A stretch of DNA of 64,000 nt from NCBI GenBank assembly GCA_018798825.1, contig CP076355.1, forward strand, positions 774,001 to 838,000, read 5' to 3'. Shown here in pieces: positions 1 through 9,045 of this stretch (position 1 is its first letter; every line of letters starts with the position of its first letter). A model generated the notes under the pieces. It saw nothing but the letters and a program-made list of their open reading frames with translations, had not been told where the DNA came from and did not search any database. The stretch is from Ochrobactrum sp. BTU1. Its GTDB lineage: Bacteria; Pseudomonadota; Alphaproteobacteria; Rhizobiales; Rhizobiaceae. The translations under genes were made by a program, and so were the position numbers.

Positions 1-1953
1 GATGCAGGTTATCAGCCCAGCGCCGCCGAGGAGTATAAGTGCGGCCAGGCGATGATACTTTGCCTGATAGGCCGCGCCAATCGCGCAGGCCCCACCCAAT
101 ATCCATAGACCTGCGAAGATTGGGTCGACAGGTTGAGTACCCAGCATTCCGGAATGGATACCGTCTTCGAGAATTGGCCACGCGGCTGCGACCAGTGCAA
201 CAGCAACAACAATACGCAGTTGCGGCTGCAGACGTCTTGTACTGAAGAAGCTTTCAGCCTTACGGGCCCAGTTCCACGAAAGCGTCACAAGCACGCGTTC
301 GAAAATACGCTGTCCCTGCAAGTGGCGAAACAATGGAGGACCATCTTCACTTGTCGCAAGATAATTCTTCAACGCCCAGAACACGATGATACCGCCGATC
401 ATCGCAACAAAGCTCATCATCAACGGCAGGTTGAAGCCATGCCAGACCGAAAGACTATATTGCGGTGTAGCATCGCCAAGCACGGATAGAACGGCTGAGT
501 GTAAAAACGGGCCGATAGACAGTGCTGGAATGATGCCAATCAACAGGCAAAGCAGAACCAGCAATTCGATTGGGCGGCGCATCCAATGCGGCGGCTCATG
601 CGGTTCTTTTGGCAAGTCGTGGGGCGGTGGCCCAAAGAAGGTCGAATAGATGAAGCGGATCGAATAGGCGACTGTGAAAATGCCCGCCACTGTTGCAACG
701 TAAGGCGTGATCGTGTCGAGCCACGAAGCCATGTGTGTTTCAACGGCTTCGGCGAAAAACATTTCCTTGGAAATAAAGCCATTAAGCAATGGAACGCCGG
801 CCATCGACGCACTGGCTACCATTGCCAGTGTGGCCGTATAGGGCATCGCTCGAGCGAGACCACTAAGCTTTCGCATGTCGCGCGTGCCGGTTTCATGATC
901 GATAATGCCAGCCGCCATGAATAGCGATGCTTTAAAGATCGCATGGTTGACCATGTGGAAGATTGCAGCCACAGCAGCAAGCGGACTACCAAGGCTCAAA
1001 AGCGCTGTAATGAGACCAAGATTGCTGATGGTCGAATAGGCAAGCAAACCTTTGAGATCCTGCTGAAATACAGCGAAGAAGCTCGCGATCAACAACGTGG
1101 TCAAGCCCGCTAGACCCAGAATCCAAAACCATTCTTCAGTGCCAGCAAAAACCGGCCACAAACGCGCAAGCAGGAATACACCTGCTTTCACCATTGTCGC
1201 GGAATGCAGATAGGCCGAAACTGGCGTTGGGGCGGCCATCGCATTTGGCAGCCAGAAATGGAACGGGAACTGCGCGCTTTTTGTGAATGCGGCCAGGAGT
1301 ATGAGAACAAGTGCAACCACATAAAGCGGGTGCGTGCGAACAACATTTCCGGCTTCAAGAACCTTGTCTAGATCGTAGCTTCCAACGATATGACCTAACA
1401 GCAGCACGCCTGCGAGCAGACAGAAGCCGCCGATCCCTGTAACGGTGAGTGCCATACGTGCACCATCGCGGGCACTGGCATTCTGATACCAGTAGCCGAT
1501 GAGCAGGAATGAGAAAATACTTGTCAGTTCCCAGAAGACTGCGAGAAGAATGATATTACCCGAAAGCACCACGCCGAGCATCGCGCCCATAAAGGATAGC
1601 AGGAAAGAAAAGAAACGCGGGACCGGGTCTTCCGGCGACATATAATAGCGTGCGTAAATGACGACAAGCAAGCCAATGCCGGTAATCAACATGGCAAAGA
1701 GCCATGCAAATCCATCCATTCGCAACGTGATGTTGAGGCCGTAAGCAGGAAGCCACTCGATCGTGCCTCGAATGACCCCTCCATCTGAAACGATAGGATA
1801 AAGGCTCGCCGTTATGACGAATGCAACCATCGCGATCGCTGCGGTGAACCAAGCTGATCCTGTACGATCAACGCCTCTGAATAGACCTGTTATAGCGCTG
1901 CCAAGAAAGGGAAGAAGGACTAGCAAAAAAAGCATTCTGCCGTCCATCGTCAT
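1..1953 (-). CDS. mrpA: Mrp/Pha-type monovalent cation/proton antiporter, subunit A (partial, 3' end outside window)
   Basis: The reading frame is open from an ATG at 1953 to the left edge (651 codons, no stop), so the C-terminal part is missing. The protein is a string of hydrophobic helices with the proton-channel signature of the NADH-quinone oxidoreductase L/N and MrpA families, for example KSAQFPFHFWLPNAM and the stretch HMVNHAIFKASLFMAAG. It is the large inner-membrane subunit of the multisubunit Na+/H+ or K+/H+ antiporter used for pH and cation homeostasis. The start is supported by AGGAGG at about 1964-1969, 10 nt upstream; a second in-frame ATG lies two codons downstream. Its position as the first gene on the minus strand suggests that the rest of an mrp/pha operon lies to the left. 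NuoL is the alternative, but an isolated promoter-proximal position argues for MrpA. Confidence 0.85.
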   Translation of the reverse strand, partial: MTMDGRMLFLLVLLPFLGSAITGLFRGVDRTGSAWFTAAIAMVAFVITASLYPIVSDGGVIRGTIEWLPAYGLNITLRMDGFAWLFAMLITGIGLLVVIYARYYMSPEDPVPRFFSFLLSFMGAMLGVVLSGNIILLAVFWELTSIFSFLLIGYWYQNASARDGARMALTVTGIGGFCLLAGVLLLGHIVGSYDLDKVLEAGNVVRTHPLYVVALVLILLAAFTKSAQFPFHFWLPNAMAAPTPVSAYLHSATMVKAGVFLLARLWPVFAGTEEWFWILGLAGLTTLLIASFFAVFQQDLKGLLAYSTISNLGLITALLSLGSPLAAVAAIFHMVNHAIFKASLFMAAGIIDHETGTRDMRKLSGLARAMPYTATLAMVASASMAGVPLLNGFISKEMFFAEAVETHMASWLDTITPYVATVAGIFTVAYSIRFIYSTFFGPPPHDLPKEPHEPPHWMRRPIELLVLLCLLIGIIPALSIGPFLHSAVLSVLGDATPQYSLSVWHGFNLPLMMSFVAMIGGIIVFWALKNYLATSEDGPPLFRHLQGQRIFERVLVTLSWNWARKAESFFSTRRLQPQLRIVVAVALVAAAWPILEDGIHSGMLGTQPVDPIFAGLWILGGACAIGAAYQAKYHRLAALILLGGAGLITCI

Positions 1954-2281
1954 ACGCTAAAGGCCTCCTAGCCGAATTCTTGGGTTGATCCGAAGCCGGC
2001 ACCGCTCAAGAAAACAGCAACAGAAACGCTCCGGAAGTTGTCCGAGTGGAATCATATATTCCGATGTCATTATTATGACGGGCTAGCGGCTATTATGGCA
2101 ATAGCTTTCAATGGCTTATCGCAATGATTTGAATCATTTTAGTCTGCAAACAGCCAAGAACACCGCGTCTTCGGTATTGATTTTCCACATATCGTCTTTT
2201 TCTCGGACATATTGCCGCGCAAACTTTGCACCTAAATGACAAGTGCCGGTTGCGGGGATCATCGAGATTTATGACTGTTTC
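1954..2281. other. Intergenic region, likely mrp promoter
   Basis: No convincing reading frame is present in these 328 bases. The stretch next to 1953 holds the strong Shine-Dalgarno sequence of the antiporter gene, and its promoter must lie here because the next gene upstream is on the same strand and ends at 2282. No obvious terminator hairpin was seen. Confidence 0.5.
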
Positions 2282-3619
2282 CTAACCTTCAAGAAGGACT
2301 TTCGCCAGATGGGCAGCCTGCACTCGAATATCAGGTACAGCGGTCACTTCCCAATATGTACCCTTGGTTACAGGTCCAATGGCAAAGATCGGAGCTGATG
2401 GCTCGCCCCGAGCATTGAGAACTTGCAGATCCGCAGTGACGTCAAGGCCGAGATCAATCGCGTCCGGTTTCGCCAAGCCATTTTCCATCAGGCTGATCAG
2501 CGCAGAGTTGCGCGTGGTCGAAAAACGGGAACTACCGCCACGGCAATCGATGATTTTCGCTGCATTAAGCTGTTCTATCGCTAGCCCGCGACGTTGTCGG
2601 TAAAGAATGGAAATGTGCTCTGCCTGGTTTTTGACTGAAACGAGGTGTGCAGCAATGATTGTTAGTTGCCCTGACTGTCGTGCAGCTTCAATGCGATCTG
2701 CTATGGAGGGCGCCATTCGATGGCGATGCACATCCCACCACGGTCGCAAGTGACGCAAAAAACTCTGGCGTTGCCTGATCGGCAATCTAGACCAGATATT
2801 TTTCGTGTGCGGTCGCAATCCGTCAATAACGTCGCGCCAGCTTTTCCCTTCGTTTTCCCGCTGATCAATCATATGCCGAACATCACGCAGCAGAGCGGGC
2901 AAGCCATCAGCGACGGGAAGTTGTTCTGCGTTTATCGACATAGCATCCGCCGGTGCGTGGCGTGCTGGTAACAGTCCGCGTCGGGAAATCGCATGGATCG
3001 CAGCTTTATGCCCACTATCGAGCAGCGAAATCACGCTATCGACCATGGATAAGCCGGTGCCAAGAATAGCGACTGGATCATTCGACGGAATGTCGAAATA
3101 TCCATTGCTGGACCAATATTCCGTTACATGATTTCCGGATGTTGCAATTGCGGCTTCGTTTCCTGTCGCGATGATAACGGCATCGGCAGGAAAACGCTCA
3201 CCTGATGAGCTCGTCACTAGCGGACGGCCGCTTTCAATCGCGACATCTGAAACTTCCGAACTCTCGATGAAAAGACGCTGCTGTTCATTCGTCAGATATG
3301 GCTGCAGTAAGTTTTGGAGATAAAGTCTGTAAAATGCGCGCGGTGCAAATGATTGTGGCTGCCATTCGCTTGCACTGAGCGTTTCGGTGTTGGTTGTAAG
3401 CCAGTTTAAAAAGTGATCCGGCTTATCCGGAATAGCGCTCATATTACTGGCGCGAACATTTAAAAGATGGTTGGGGTTTTGTGTTGAATAGGCGATCCCT
3501 GTCCCAACATCACCTGATCGCTCGAATATGCGGACGTTTGTATCTGACGATTGTCCAAGCAATTGCGCGGCCATCAAAACACCGCTCGCTCCACCACCTA
3601 TAATAATAATTGACTTCAA
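2282..3619 (-). CDS. FAD/NAD(P)-binding protein (NAD_binding_9 type)
   Basis: A 445-residue protein that opens with a classic dinucleotide-binding motif (IIIIGGGASGVLMAAQL, residues 4-20). This is followed by the NHLLNVRASNMSAIPD region typical of the FAD-NAD(P)-binding family often annotated as hydroxyacylglutathione-hydrolase-like or SidA-like. A second nucleotide-binding element (VAILGTGLSMVDSV) lies near residue 185. It should be a cytosolic flavoprotein oxidoreductase; the substrate is unknown. The start codon is TTG at 3617-3619 with GAGGT about 9 nt upstream; no in-frame ATG gives a better start. It is transcribed away from the nitroreductase gene, so the two share a divergent promoter region. 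Confidence 0.75.
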   Translation of the reverse strand: MKSIIIIGGGASGVLMAAQLLGQSSDTNVRIFERSGDVGTGIAYSTQNPNHLLNVRASNMSAIPDKPDHFLNWLTTNTETLSASEWQPQSFAPRAFYRLYLQNLLQPYLTNEQQRLFIESSEVSDVAIESGRPLVTSSSGERFPADAVIIATGNEAAIATSGNHVTEYWSSNGYFDIPSNDPVAILGTGLSMVDSVISLLDSGHKAAIHAISRRGLLPARHAPADAMSINAEQLPVADGLPALLRDVRHMIDQRENEGKSWRDVIDGLRPHTKNIWSRLPIRQRQSFLRHLRPWWDVHRHRMAPSIADRIEAARQSGQLTIIAAHLVSVKNQAEHISILYRQRRGLAIEQLNAAKIIDCRGGSSRFSTTRNSALISLMENGLAKPDAIDLGLDVTADLQVLNARGEPSAPIFAIGPVTKGTYWEVTAVPDIRVQAAHLAKVLLEG

Positions 3620-3937
3620 ATTATCGTGACCTCATTGCCCGTCGTTGGTTTACGGATATCGCATCCATCGACCCGTTATTTTGGGCATTCCCTTGTTTCC
3701 TACTAATTTGATCAGATTTTAAACCGGCGGGAAAGAAAAAATCCTAAAGACAGCCAAAACGTAGCAACTTTGGTTCACCAAAGGATGACAACGATACGAC
3801 TGTCCATCCCTATTCGTTGACAGTGTGTTTCAGAAACACGGGCTGGCGACTCGTATGAAAATCACAATATTTGCAACAAGTTTTCCCACTCGCTGCGATT
3901 GGTTCGCAGCAAAGAATCGCAGAACAACAGGACATTG
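3620..3937. other. Divergent intergenic region
   Basis: This region separates the flavoprotein gene (leftward) from the nitroreductase gene (rightward) and should hold both promoters. It is AT-rich near 3710-3750. No clear operator palindrome or small gene was seen. Confidence 0.4.
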
Positions 3938-4540
3938 ATGATGAGCAACAGTTATATAGAATCCCTTAAGAAGCGCCGCACACAGTATGCTCTTGGCAAG
4001 ACGCTTCCCCTCTCCCAGGACTCAGTCGCCGAACTGATCCGCGAAGCCATCAAGCATTCGCCATCGTCGTTCAACTCCCAGAGCTCGCGCGCAGTTGTGC
4101 TGTTTGGAGCCGAAAGCGACAAGGTTTGGAATATCGCCAAGGAAGTGCTTCACAAGATCGTTCCTGCGGACGCATTTGCTCAGACTGAAGCCAAGCTCGA
4201 CAGCTTCGCAGCTGGTGCGGGTACAGTTCTGTTCTTTGAAGACCAGAACGTCGTTAAGGGCCTTCAGGAAAATTTCGCGCTTTATGCAGACAATTTCCCA
4301 GTCTGGTCTGAACAGGCTGGCGGCATGGCTCAGCTTTCGGTTTGGTCCGCTCTTGCCAATGCAGGTATCGGTGCAAGCCTTCAGCACTACAATCCGCTGA
4401 TTGATGCAGAAGTTGCCAAGACCTGGAACATTCCAGCTTCGTGGAAACTGCGCGCGCAGATGCCTTTCGGTTCGAACGAACAGCCGTTCGGCGAAAAGGT
4501 ATTCATGGACGACGCCGAACGCTTCAAAGTCTTCGGATAA
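3938..4540 (+). CDS. Nitroreductase family protein (YdgI/Frm2-like)
   Basis: About 200 residues. The N-terminal SLKKRRTQYALGKTLPLS and the following SPSSFNSQSSRAVVLFG match the small FMN-dependent nitroreductases of the Hbn1/Frm2/YdgI subgroup, where the RR(T)xY and SSFNSQ(S)xR segments contact FMN. Such enzymes reduce nitro and quinone compounds with NAD(P)H in the cytosol. The frame is open from 3899, but ATG codons at 3938 and 3941 follow an AGGA at about 3929 and match the family N-terminus, so the shorter form is preferred. A strong terminator follows. Confidence 0.85.
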   Translation: MMSNSYIESLKKRRTQYALGKTLPLSQDSVAELIREAIKHSPSSFNSQSSRAVVLFGAESDKVWNIAKEVLHKIVPADAFAQTEAKLDSFAAGAGTVLFFEDQNVVKGLQENFALYADNFPVWSEQAGGMAQLSVWSALANAGIGASLQHYNPLIDAEVAKTWNIPASWKLRAQMPFGSNEQPFGEKVFMDDAERFKVFG

Positions 4541-4561
4541 TTTCTTCCAAAGCATCAGATA

Positions 4562-4592
4562 AACGGCTGGATTTTCCAGCCGTTTTTATTTT
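4562..4592 (+). terminator. Rho-independent terminator of the nitroreductase gene
   Basis: AACGGCTGG (4562-4570) pairs with CCAGCCGTT (4576-4584) around a 5-nt loop and is followed by a T-rich run. Confidence 0.85.
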
Positions 4593-4747
4593 GCGGCTAA
4601 ATTATTCCCACCATTGTGCCCCCTCAAAAAACGGAATCTAATGCTCGCGCGTGCTTGAGAGTCGCTGTCTGGGGAGACGCGACGGATACGCAATGAGCAT
4701 TGACGATCATTTGCCTTGATAGGCTCTGATCTCCAGAGGGACACCGC

Positions 4748-6427
4748 ATGAAAGCCAACACTAAAACCTCCTTTTTCAGCTTGAATAGGAATGCTGTCGC
4801 GACACGAATGATGCGCGCGAGCATTCCGGCAGCATTTGCCTTTGCGCTTTGCCTCTCGGCCTCGACTAAGGCTGTTGAAGCTGCCACGCCTGCGGACACG
4901 CTTGTGATCGCGATGAGCATCGATGATGTCATATCGCTTGATCCCGCAGAAATTTTTGAAATCACAACATCGGAAATGCTCACCAGCACTTATGAGCGCC
5001 TGGTGACGACCGACACCAAAGATCCGACAAAGATCATTCCGCAGATTGCTGAGAGCTGGACATTTTCTGACGACGGTAAGTCGATCACCTTCAAAATTCG
5101 AGGCGGTTTGAAATTTGCCTCAGGCAATCCGATTACTGCGCAGGATGCCGCTTACTCTATTCAACGCGCGATCAAGCTCGACATGAGCCCGGCATTCATA
5201 TTGAGTCAGTTCGGTATCACGCGGGAAAATGTCGATCAGAATGTGGTTGCGGTTGACGACAAGACTTTTGTTTTCACCACTGGCAAGGCCTTTGCACCAA
5301 GCTTCGTTCTCAACTGCCTGACCTCCAGTGTTGCGTCTATCGTTGACAGTAAACTGGTGAAGGAACACGAACAGAAAATCGAAAAGACCGATACCAATCC
5401 ATATGAAACGGATTTTGGTTATGGATGGCTGAAGAACGGTTATGCTGGTTCCGGCCCGTTTTCCGTCAAGCAATGGCGCGCCAATGAGGTGCTGCTGCTC
5501 GAGCGCAACGACAATTATGCAGACTTGAAGCCTGCGATGAAGCGCGTCATCTATCGTCATGTGAAGGAAGGCATGTCGCAACGCCTGCTGCTTCAGGCGG
5601 GTGATATTGATATTGCACGCAATCTTGAACCGGGCGACATCGAGGAGCTTGGCAAGGACAGCAAGTTCAGCGTCATCAACGCTCCGAAGGGCCGCATTTA
5701 TTACTTGAGCGCAAACCAGAATATGCCAGAACTGGCCAAGCCGGAAGTGCGTCAAGCACTGAAGTATCTGATTGATTACGATACGATTGAAGCCACGCTG
5801 ATCAAGGGTATTGGCCGTACGCATCAGTCATTCCTGCCGCTAGGCATGTTTGGTGCGACCGACGACAAGCCGTTCAAGTATGATGTTGCGAAAGCGAAAG
5901 AACTACTTGAAAAAGCGGGACTAAAGGATGGTATCAACATCACGCTTGATGTTCGCAACACACAGCCTTACGTCGGCATTGCAGAAAACATCCAGCAGAC
6001 TATGGCAAAAGCCGGGGTGAATGTTGAAATCTTGCAGGGCGATGGTAAGCTCACGACAACCAAGGTTCGTGCGCGCAAGCATCAGATGGCGCTTGGCATC
6101 TGGGGCCCAGACTATTGGGACCCGCACACAAATGCAGTCACCTTTACCAACAACCCGAATAACGGTGATGAGGTAAACTTGCGAACCACGGCTTGGCAGG
6201 CCTCTTGGGATATTCCTGAGTTGACAGCTGAAACAATGGCCGCTGCAGAAGAACGCGATACGGCCAAACGCGAAACAATGTACCACGATCTTCAGAAGAA
6301 ATTTCAGGAAGACAGCCCGATCACCGTGATCTATCAGCAGATCGAAACGGCCGTTACATCTTCCAACATTCACAATTTCAACATGGTGGCGGACGCCAAT
6401 TACGTTGCAACAGTGACAAAGGACTGA
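4748..6427 (+). CDS. ABC transporter substrate-binding protein, family 5 (peptide/nickel type)
   Basis: A 559-residue periplasmic binding protein with a long signal peptide (about 45 residues, hydrophobic core AFAFALCLSAS, cleavage probably after AVEA). The SBP_bac_5 fold is recognisable from PQIAESWTFSDDGKSITFKIR and the following GNPITAQDAAYSIQRA. The ATG at 4748 is preceded by AGAGGGA. Family members bind oligopeptides, nickel complexes or similar solutes and deliver them to Dpp/Opp-type permeases. No permease or ATPase gene lies on either side, so this is an orphan binding protein that presumably serves a transporter elsewhere. A shared bidirectional terminator follows. Confidence 0.88.
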   Translation: MKANTKTSFFSLNRNAVATRMMRASIPAAFAFALCLSASTKAVEAATPADTLVIAMSIDDVISLDPAEIFEITTSEMLTSTYERLVTTDTKDPTKIIPQIAESWTFSDDGKSITFKIRGGLKFASGNPITAQDAAYSIQRAIKLDMSPAFILSQFGITRENVDQNVVAVDDKTFVFTTGKAFAPSFVLNCLTSSVASIVDSKLVKEHEQKIEKTDTNPYETDFGYGWLKNGYAGSGPFSVKQWRANEVLLLERNDNYADLKPAMKRVIYRHVKEGMSQRLLLQAGDIDIARNLEPGDIEELGKDSKFSVINAPKGRIYYLSANQNMPELAKPEVRQALKYLIDYDTIEATLIKGIGRTHQSFLPLGMFGATDDKPFKYDVAKAKELLEKAGLKDGINITLDVRNTQPYVGIAENIQQTMAKAGVNVEILQGDGKLTTTKVRARKHQMALGIWGPDYWDPHTNAVTFTNNPNNGDEVNLRTTAWQASWDIPELTAETMAAAEERDTAKRETMYHDLQKKFQEDSPITVIYQQIETAVTSSNIHNFNMVADANYVATVTKD

Positions 6428-6432
6428 AACTA

Positions 6433-6466
6433 AGAAAGCCGGGTGATAGATCACCCGGCTTTCTCT
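6433..6466. terminator. Bidirectional terminator between convergent genes
   Basis: AGAAAGCCGGGTGAT (6433-6447) pairs perfectly with ATCACCCGGCTTTCT (6450-6464) over a 2-nt centre. It separates the rightward binding-protein gene from the leftward Anbu operon, whose stop codon starts 2 bases later. Confidence 0.85.
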
Positions 6467-7201
6467 TTATTTCTCGAAGCTGAATGCGGGTAATTGTTCG
6501 AGTGCCGATTTCAGCGCTTCGGACCAACTTTCAGAAACTGTCTGATAGTATCGATCTGTTGCTTCAAAGCGGCGATGCTCACCGAGCTTGAGATTGTCCG
6601 TTTCATAGATTTGCATATCGAGTGGCAGCCCAACGGAAAGATTAGCTTTAAGTGTTGAATCGAACGAAACCAGCAGCAGTTTTACTGAATCCTCAAAGCT
6701 CATTTCCTGCTGATAGGCTCTCACTAAAATGGGTTTGCCATATTTATTTTCGCCAATCTGGAAAAACGGCGTATCATCTGAACTCTCGATGAAGTTGCCT
6801 TCAGGATAGATATAAAAAAGGCGCGGTTGACCGCCCTTAATCTGACCACCCAGAATAAAGGAGGCACCGAATGCATCCGCATTCTGTCCGCCAGTGGCCG
6901 AATTTGCGATGACTTCCTTGACCGTATCGCCAATGAGGCGGGCAACTTGAAACATGGATGGCGCTTCGAATATCGAAGGATTGCGCTCGTCCGGTGCCTT
7001 CGTACGCTCTTCAAGCAGGCTCGCAACAGCTTGCGTCGTGGCGAGATTGCCCGCCGAAAGAAGCACGATCACGCGTTCGCCTGACTTGGTCCAGCTCCGC
7101 ATCTTTGAGAATTTCGAAATATTATCGAGGCCTGCGTTCGTCCGGGTATCAGACATAAACACAAGGCCGCGATCAATTTTCATTCCAACGCAATAGGTCA
7201 T
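6467..7201 (-). CDS. Anbu, ancestral proteasome-like Ntn hydrolase
   Basis: A 244-residue proteasome-family protein. After removal of Met1 the mature chain would begin TYCVG, giving the N-terminal threonine nucleophile. The Asp of MSDTRTN (mature residue 17) and a Lys at mature residue 32 fit the proteasome beta-subunit catalytic set. A TTG codon directly upstream is also in frame, but only the ATG at 7199-7201 lets methionine aminopeptidase expose Thr, so this start is chosen. It is the last gene of a four-gene operon (ATP-grasp, alpha-E, transglutaminase, Anbu), which is the context known for Anbu. Anbu forms a self-compartmentalising assembly in related bacteria; its physiological substrate is not established. 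The gap to the transglutaminase gene is 37 nt. Confidence 0.92.
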   Translation of the reverse strand: MTYCVGMKIDRGLVFMSDTRTNAGLDNISKFSKMRSWTKSGERVIVLLSAGNLATTQAVASLLEERTKAPDERNPSIFEAPSMFQVARLIGDTVKEVIANSATGGQNADAFGASFILGGQIKGGQPRLFYIYPEGNFIESSDDTPFFQIGENKYGKPILVRAYQQEMSFEDSVKLLLVSFDSTLKANLSVGLPLDMQIYETDNLKLGEHRRFEATDRYYQTVSESWSEALKSALEQLPAFSFEK

Positions 7202-7238
7202 CAACAGTTTCCGGCAGGCAAATCATACGGTGAAATAA

Positions 7239-8036
7239 TCACTGCCCTACATTGATGTGTACCGCAAGGCTTTCAACCGATCCTCCAAGCCTTACACCCG
7301 AAATCGGTGCGGCATCCCGGTAATCGAGGCCGGTTGCGATCCGTACATAGCGATCATTGGGACAGGCATTGTTTGCGGCATCGAACCCAACCCAGCCAAG
7401 ACCATCAATGTGTGCTTCTGCCCACGCATGGCTCGCAGTTTGTTCCTCGATACCCTCCATCAGTAAGTAACCGGATACATAGCGCGCAGGGATTCCGAGT
7501 AAGCGAGCCGCAGATAAAAAGATGTGGCTGTGATCCTGACAAACGCCTTTGCCTGCCTCAAGCGCACTTTCTGCATTTGTAGCGACACTGGTGGTGCCGG
7601 GCATATAGGCGACCGCTGCATGAACTGCATTCATCAGTTCGTGCAGCAATGCGAGACGTTCCTGCTCTTTGCCCAGACCGCCAGCGAGAGCTCGAATGCG
7701 CTCTCCGGGTTCGGTCAGCATTGTTTCTCGCTCAAAAAGCCAGAGCGGAGCATAACCATAGACCGGGCCAAGCACTCCGACGCGATCCTCAACCTCGACG
7801 CTGCCGGTGGCTGTAATAATGATCTCGTTGATGTTCCGCGCGTGCTGCACGAGGTCGGTTTTATTACCGAAACCGTCGATATAGGAGACTTCAGGCTCGC
7901 CGCCTTCTATTTTCAGCTCCCAATGTTTGACAAGTTGCCCCGGTAGTGTCGGTGGGCGCAAACGCAGGCGCTGCACCGCATAGGGAACCGGATTGTCATA
8001 GCGATAATGTGAAACGTGCCGGATATTGAGCAGCAA
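7239..8036 (-). CDS. Transglutaminase-like cysteine peptidase family protein
   Basis: A 265-residue cytosolic protein with the bacterial transglutaminase N-terminal domain (LLNIRHVSHYRYDNPV) followed by the transglutaminase core. The catalytic triad is visible as Cys in GKGVCQDHSH, His in ASHAWAE and Asp in GWVGFDAAN. Such proteins cleave or form amide bonds. The start is a TTG at 8034-8036 preceded by GAGGT at a good distance; there is no in-frame ATG before the conserved N-terminus. It lies only 9 nt after the alpha-E gene and 37 nt before the Anbu gene, so co-transcription is near certain. Confidence 0.9.
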   Translation of the reverse strand: MLLNIRHVSHYRYDNPVPYAVQRLRLRPPTLPGQLVKHWELKIEGGEPEVSYIDGFGNKTDLVQHARNINEIIITATGSVEVEDRVGVLGPVYGYAPLWLFERETMLTEPGERIRALAGGLGKEQERLALLHELMNAVHAAVAYMPGTTSVATNAESALEAGKGVCQDHSHIFLSAARLLGIPARYVSGYLLMEGIEEQTASHAWAEAHIDGLGWVGFDAANNACPNDRYVRIATGLDYRDAAPISGVRLGGSVESLAVHINVGQ

Positions 8037-8045
8037 ACGGACACC

Positions 8046-8987
8046 TCAATAAAAATTATAGGTTTCGGCGACTTCATTGCCGAGACGGTTATTGCGCGCA
8101 ATAAACTCAGTCAGAAACTCGTGCAGACCGACATCAAATATCCCGCTGATGTCCTGATTTTGCAAGCTATCATAGATTTGATCCGCAGTCGCTTGGCAGG
8201 CAGCACTCTCGCCATAGTCTTTGCCAAGAAAACCGAGATGACCTGTGATGCATTGGTAGCAATGATTGAGCGAACGGGGCATACGGCCATTCAAGATCAG
8301 ATAATCGGCAACATGGGAAGGACGATAGTCACCGTCATAAACCCAGCGGTAAGATCGATGCGCTGAAACAGAGCGCAGAATGGATTCCCATTGATAGTTG
8401 TCGAGTGTGGTGCCGACATAAGAGACGGCGGGTAGAAGCACGTAGTATTTGACATCGAGAATGCGCGCAGTGTTGTCCGCACGCTCGATAAATGTGCCAA
8501 GTCCCGCGAAATCAAAGATTTCATTGCGCAGCATCGTGCCGTGAAAAGCACCGCGTATCAGTGCGGTTTCCCGCTTGATCTGATCGAGCAACGGTGGAAG
8601 GTCGGCTTCCTTTAACGGTTTGCAGAGAGATTTCTTCAGCGTCATCCAGGCTTCATTGACGCTTTCCCAAGCTTCCCGTGTAAGCGCTGTGCGTACCATA
8701 CGGCCATTTGAACGTGCGGTTTCCATACAAGACATCACGCTGGAAGGGTTGTCCATGTCCCGCAGCAGAAAGTCTGCGACGTTTGCTGCATTATAAGCGC
8801 GATATTTGGCTGAAAATGTCTGGCTTGCACCCGCAGACACGACCACAGAAGACCACTCTTCCGGCGCATCCGATGTTTTAGTCAATGCCATGCGTAATCC
8901 GGCGTCAACCAGGCGCGCCATGTTTTCAGCACGCTCAATATAGCGAAACATCCAGTAAAGCCCATTTGCCGTACGGCCAAGAAGCAT
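8046..8987 (-). CDS. Alpha-E domain-containing protein
   Basis: A 313-residue, mostly helical protein that starts MLLGRTANGLYWMFRYIERAENMARL, the diagnostic N-terminus of the alpha-E (DUF403) family. An open frame reaches back to 9083 and would overlap the previous gene, but the ATG at 8985-8987 has AGGGGA about 9 nt upstream and matches the family start. Alpha-E proteins are genomic partners of circularly permuted ATP-grasp proteins and are thought to act in a peptide-forming or peptide-modifying pathway; the exact biochemistry is unknown. It is the second gene of the Anbu operon, 58 nt after the ATP-grasp gene. Confidence 0.92.
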   Translation of the reverse strand: MLLGRTANGLYWMFRYIERAENMARLVDAGLRMALTKTSDAPEEWSSVVVSAGASQTFSAKYRAYNAANVADFLLRDMDNPSSVMSCMETARSNGRMVRTALTREAWESVNEAWMTLKKSLCKPLKEADLPPLLDQIKRETALIRGAFHGTMLRNEIFDFAGLGTFIERADNTARILDVKYYVLLPAVSYVGTTLDNYQWESILRSVSAHRSYRWVYDGDYRPSHVADYLILNGRMPRSLNHCYQCITGHLGFLGKDYGESAACQATADQIYDSLQNQDISGIFDVGLHEFLTEFIARNNRLGNEVAETYNFY

Positions 8988-9045
8988 AAAATCATTCCCC
9001 TTTTCACGCTCTGATCTTAGTGTCAGTTGCTGCGTGCTATGTGTT

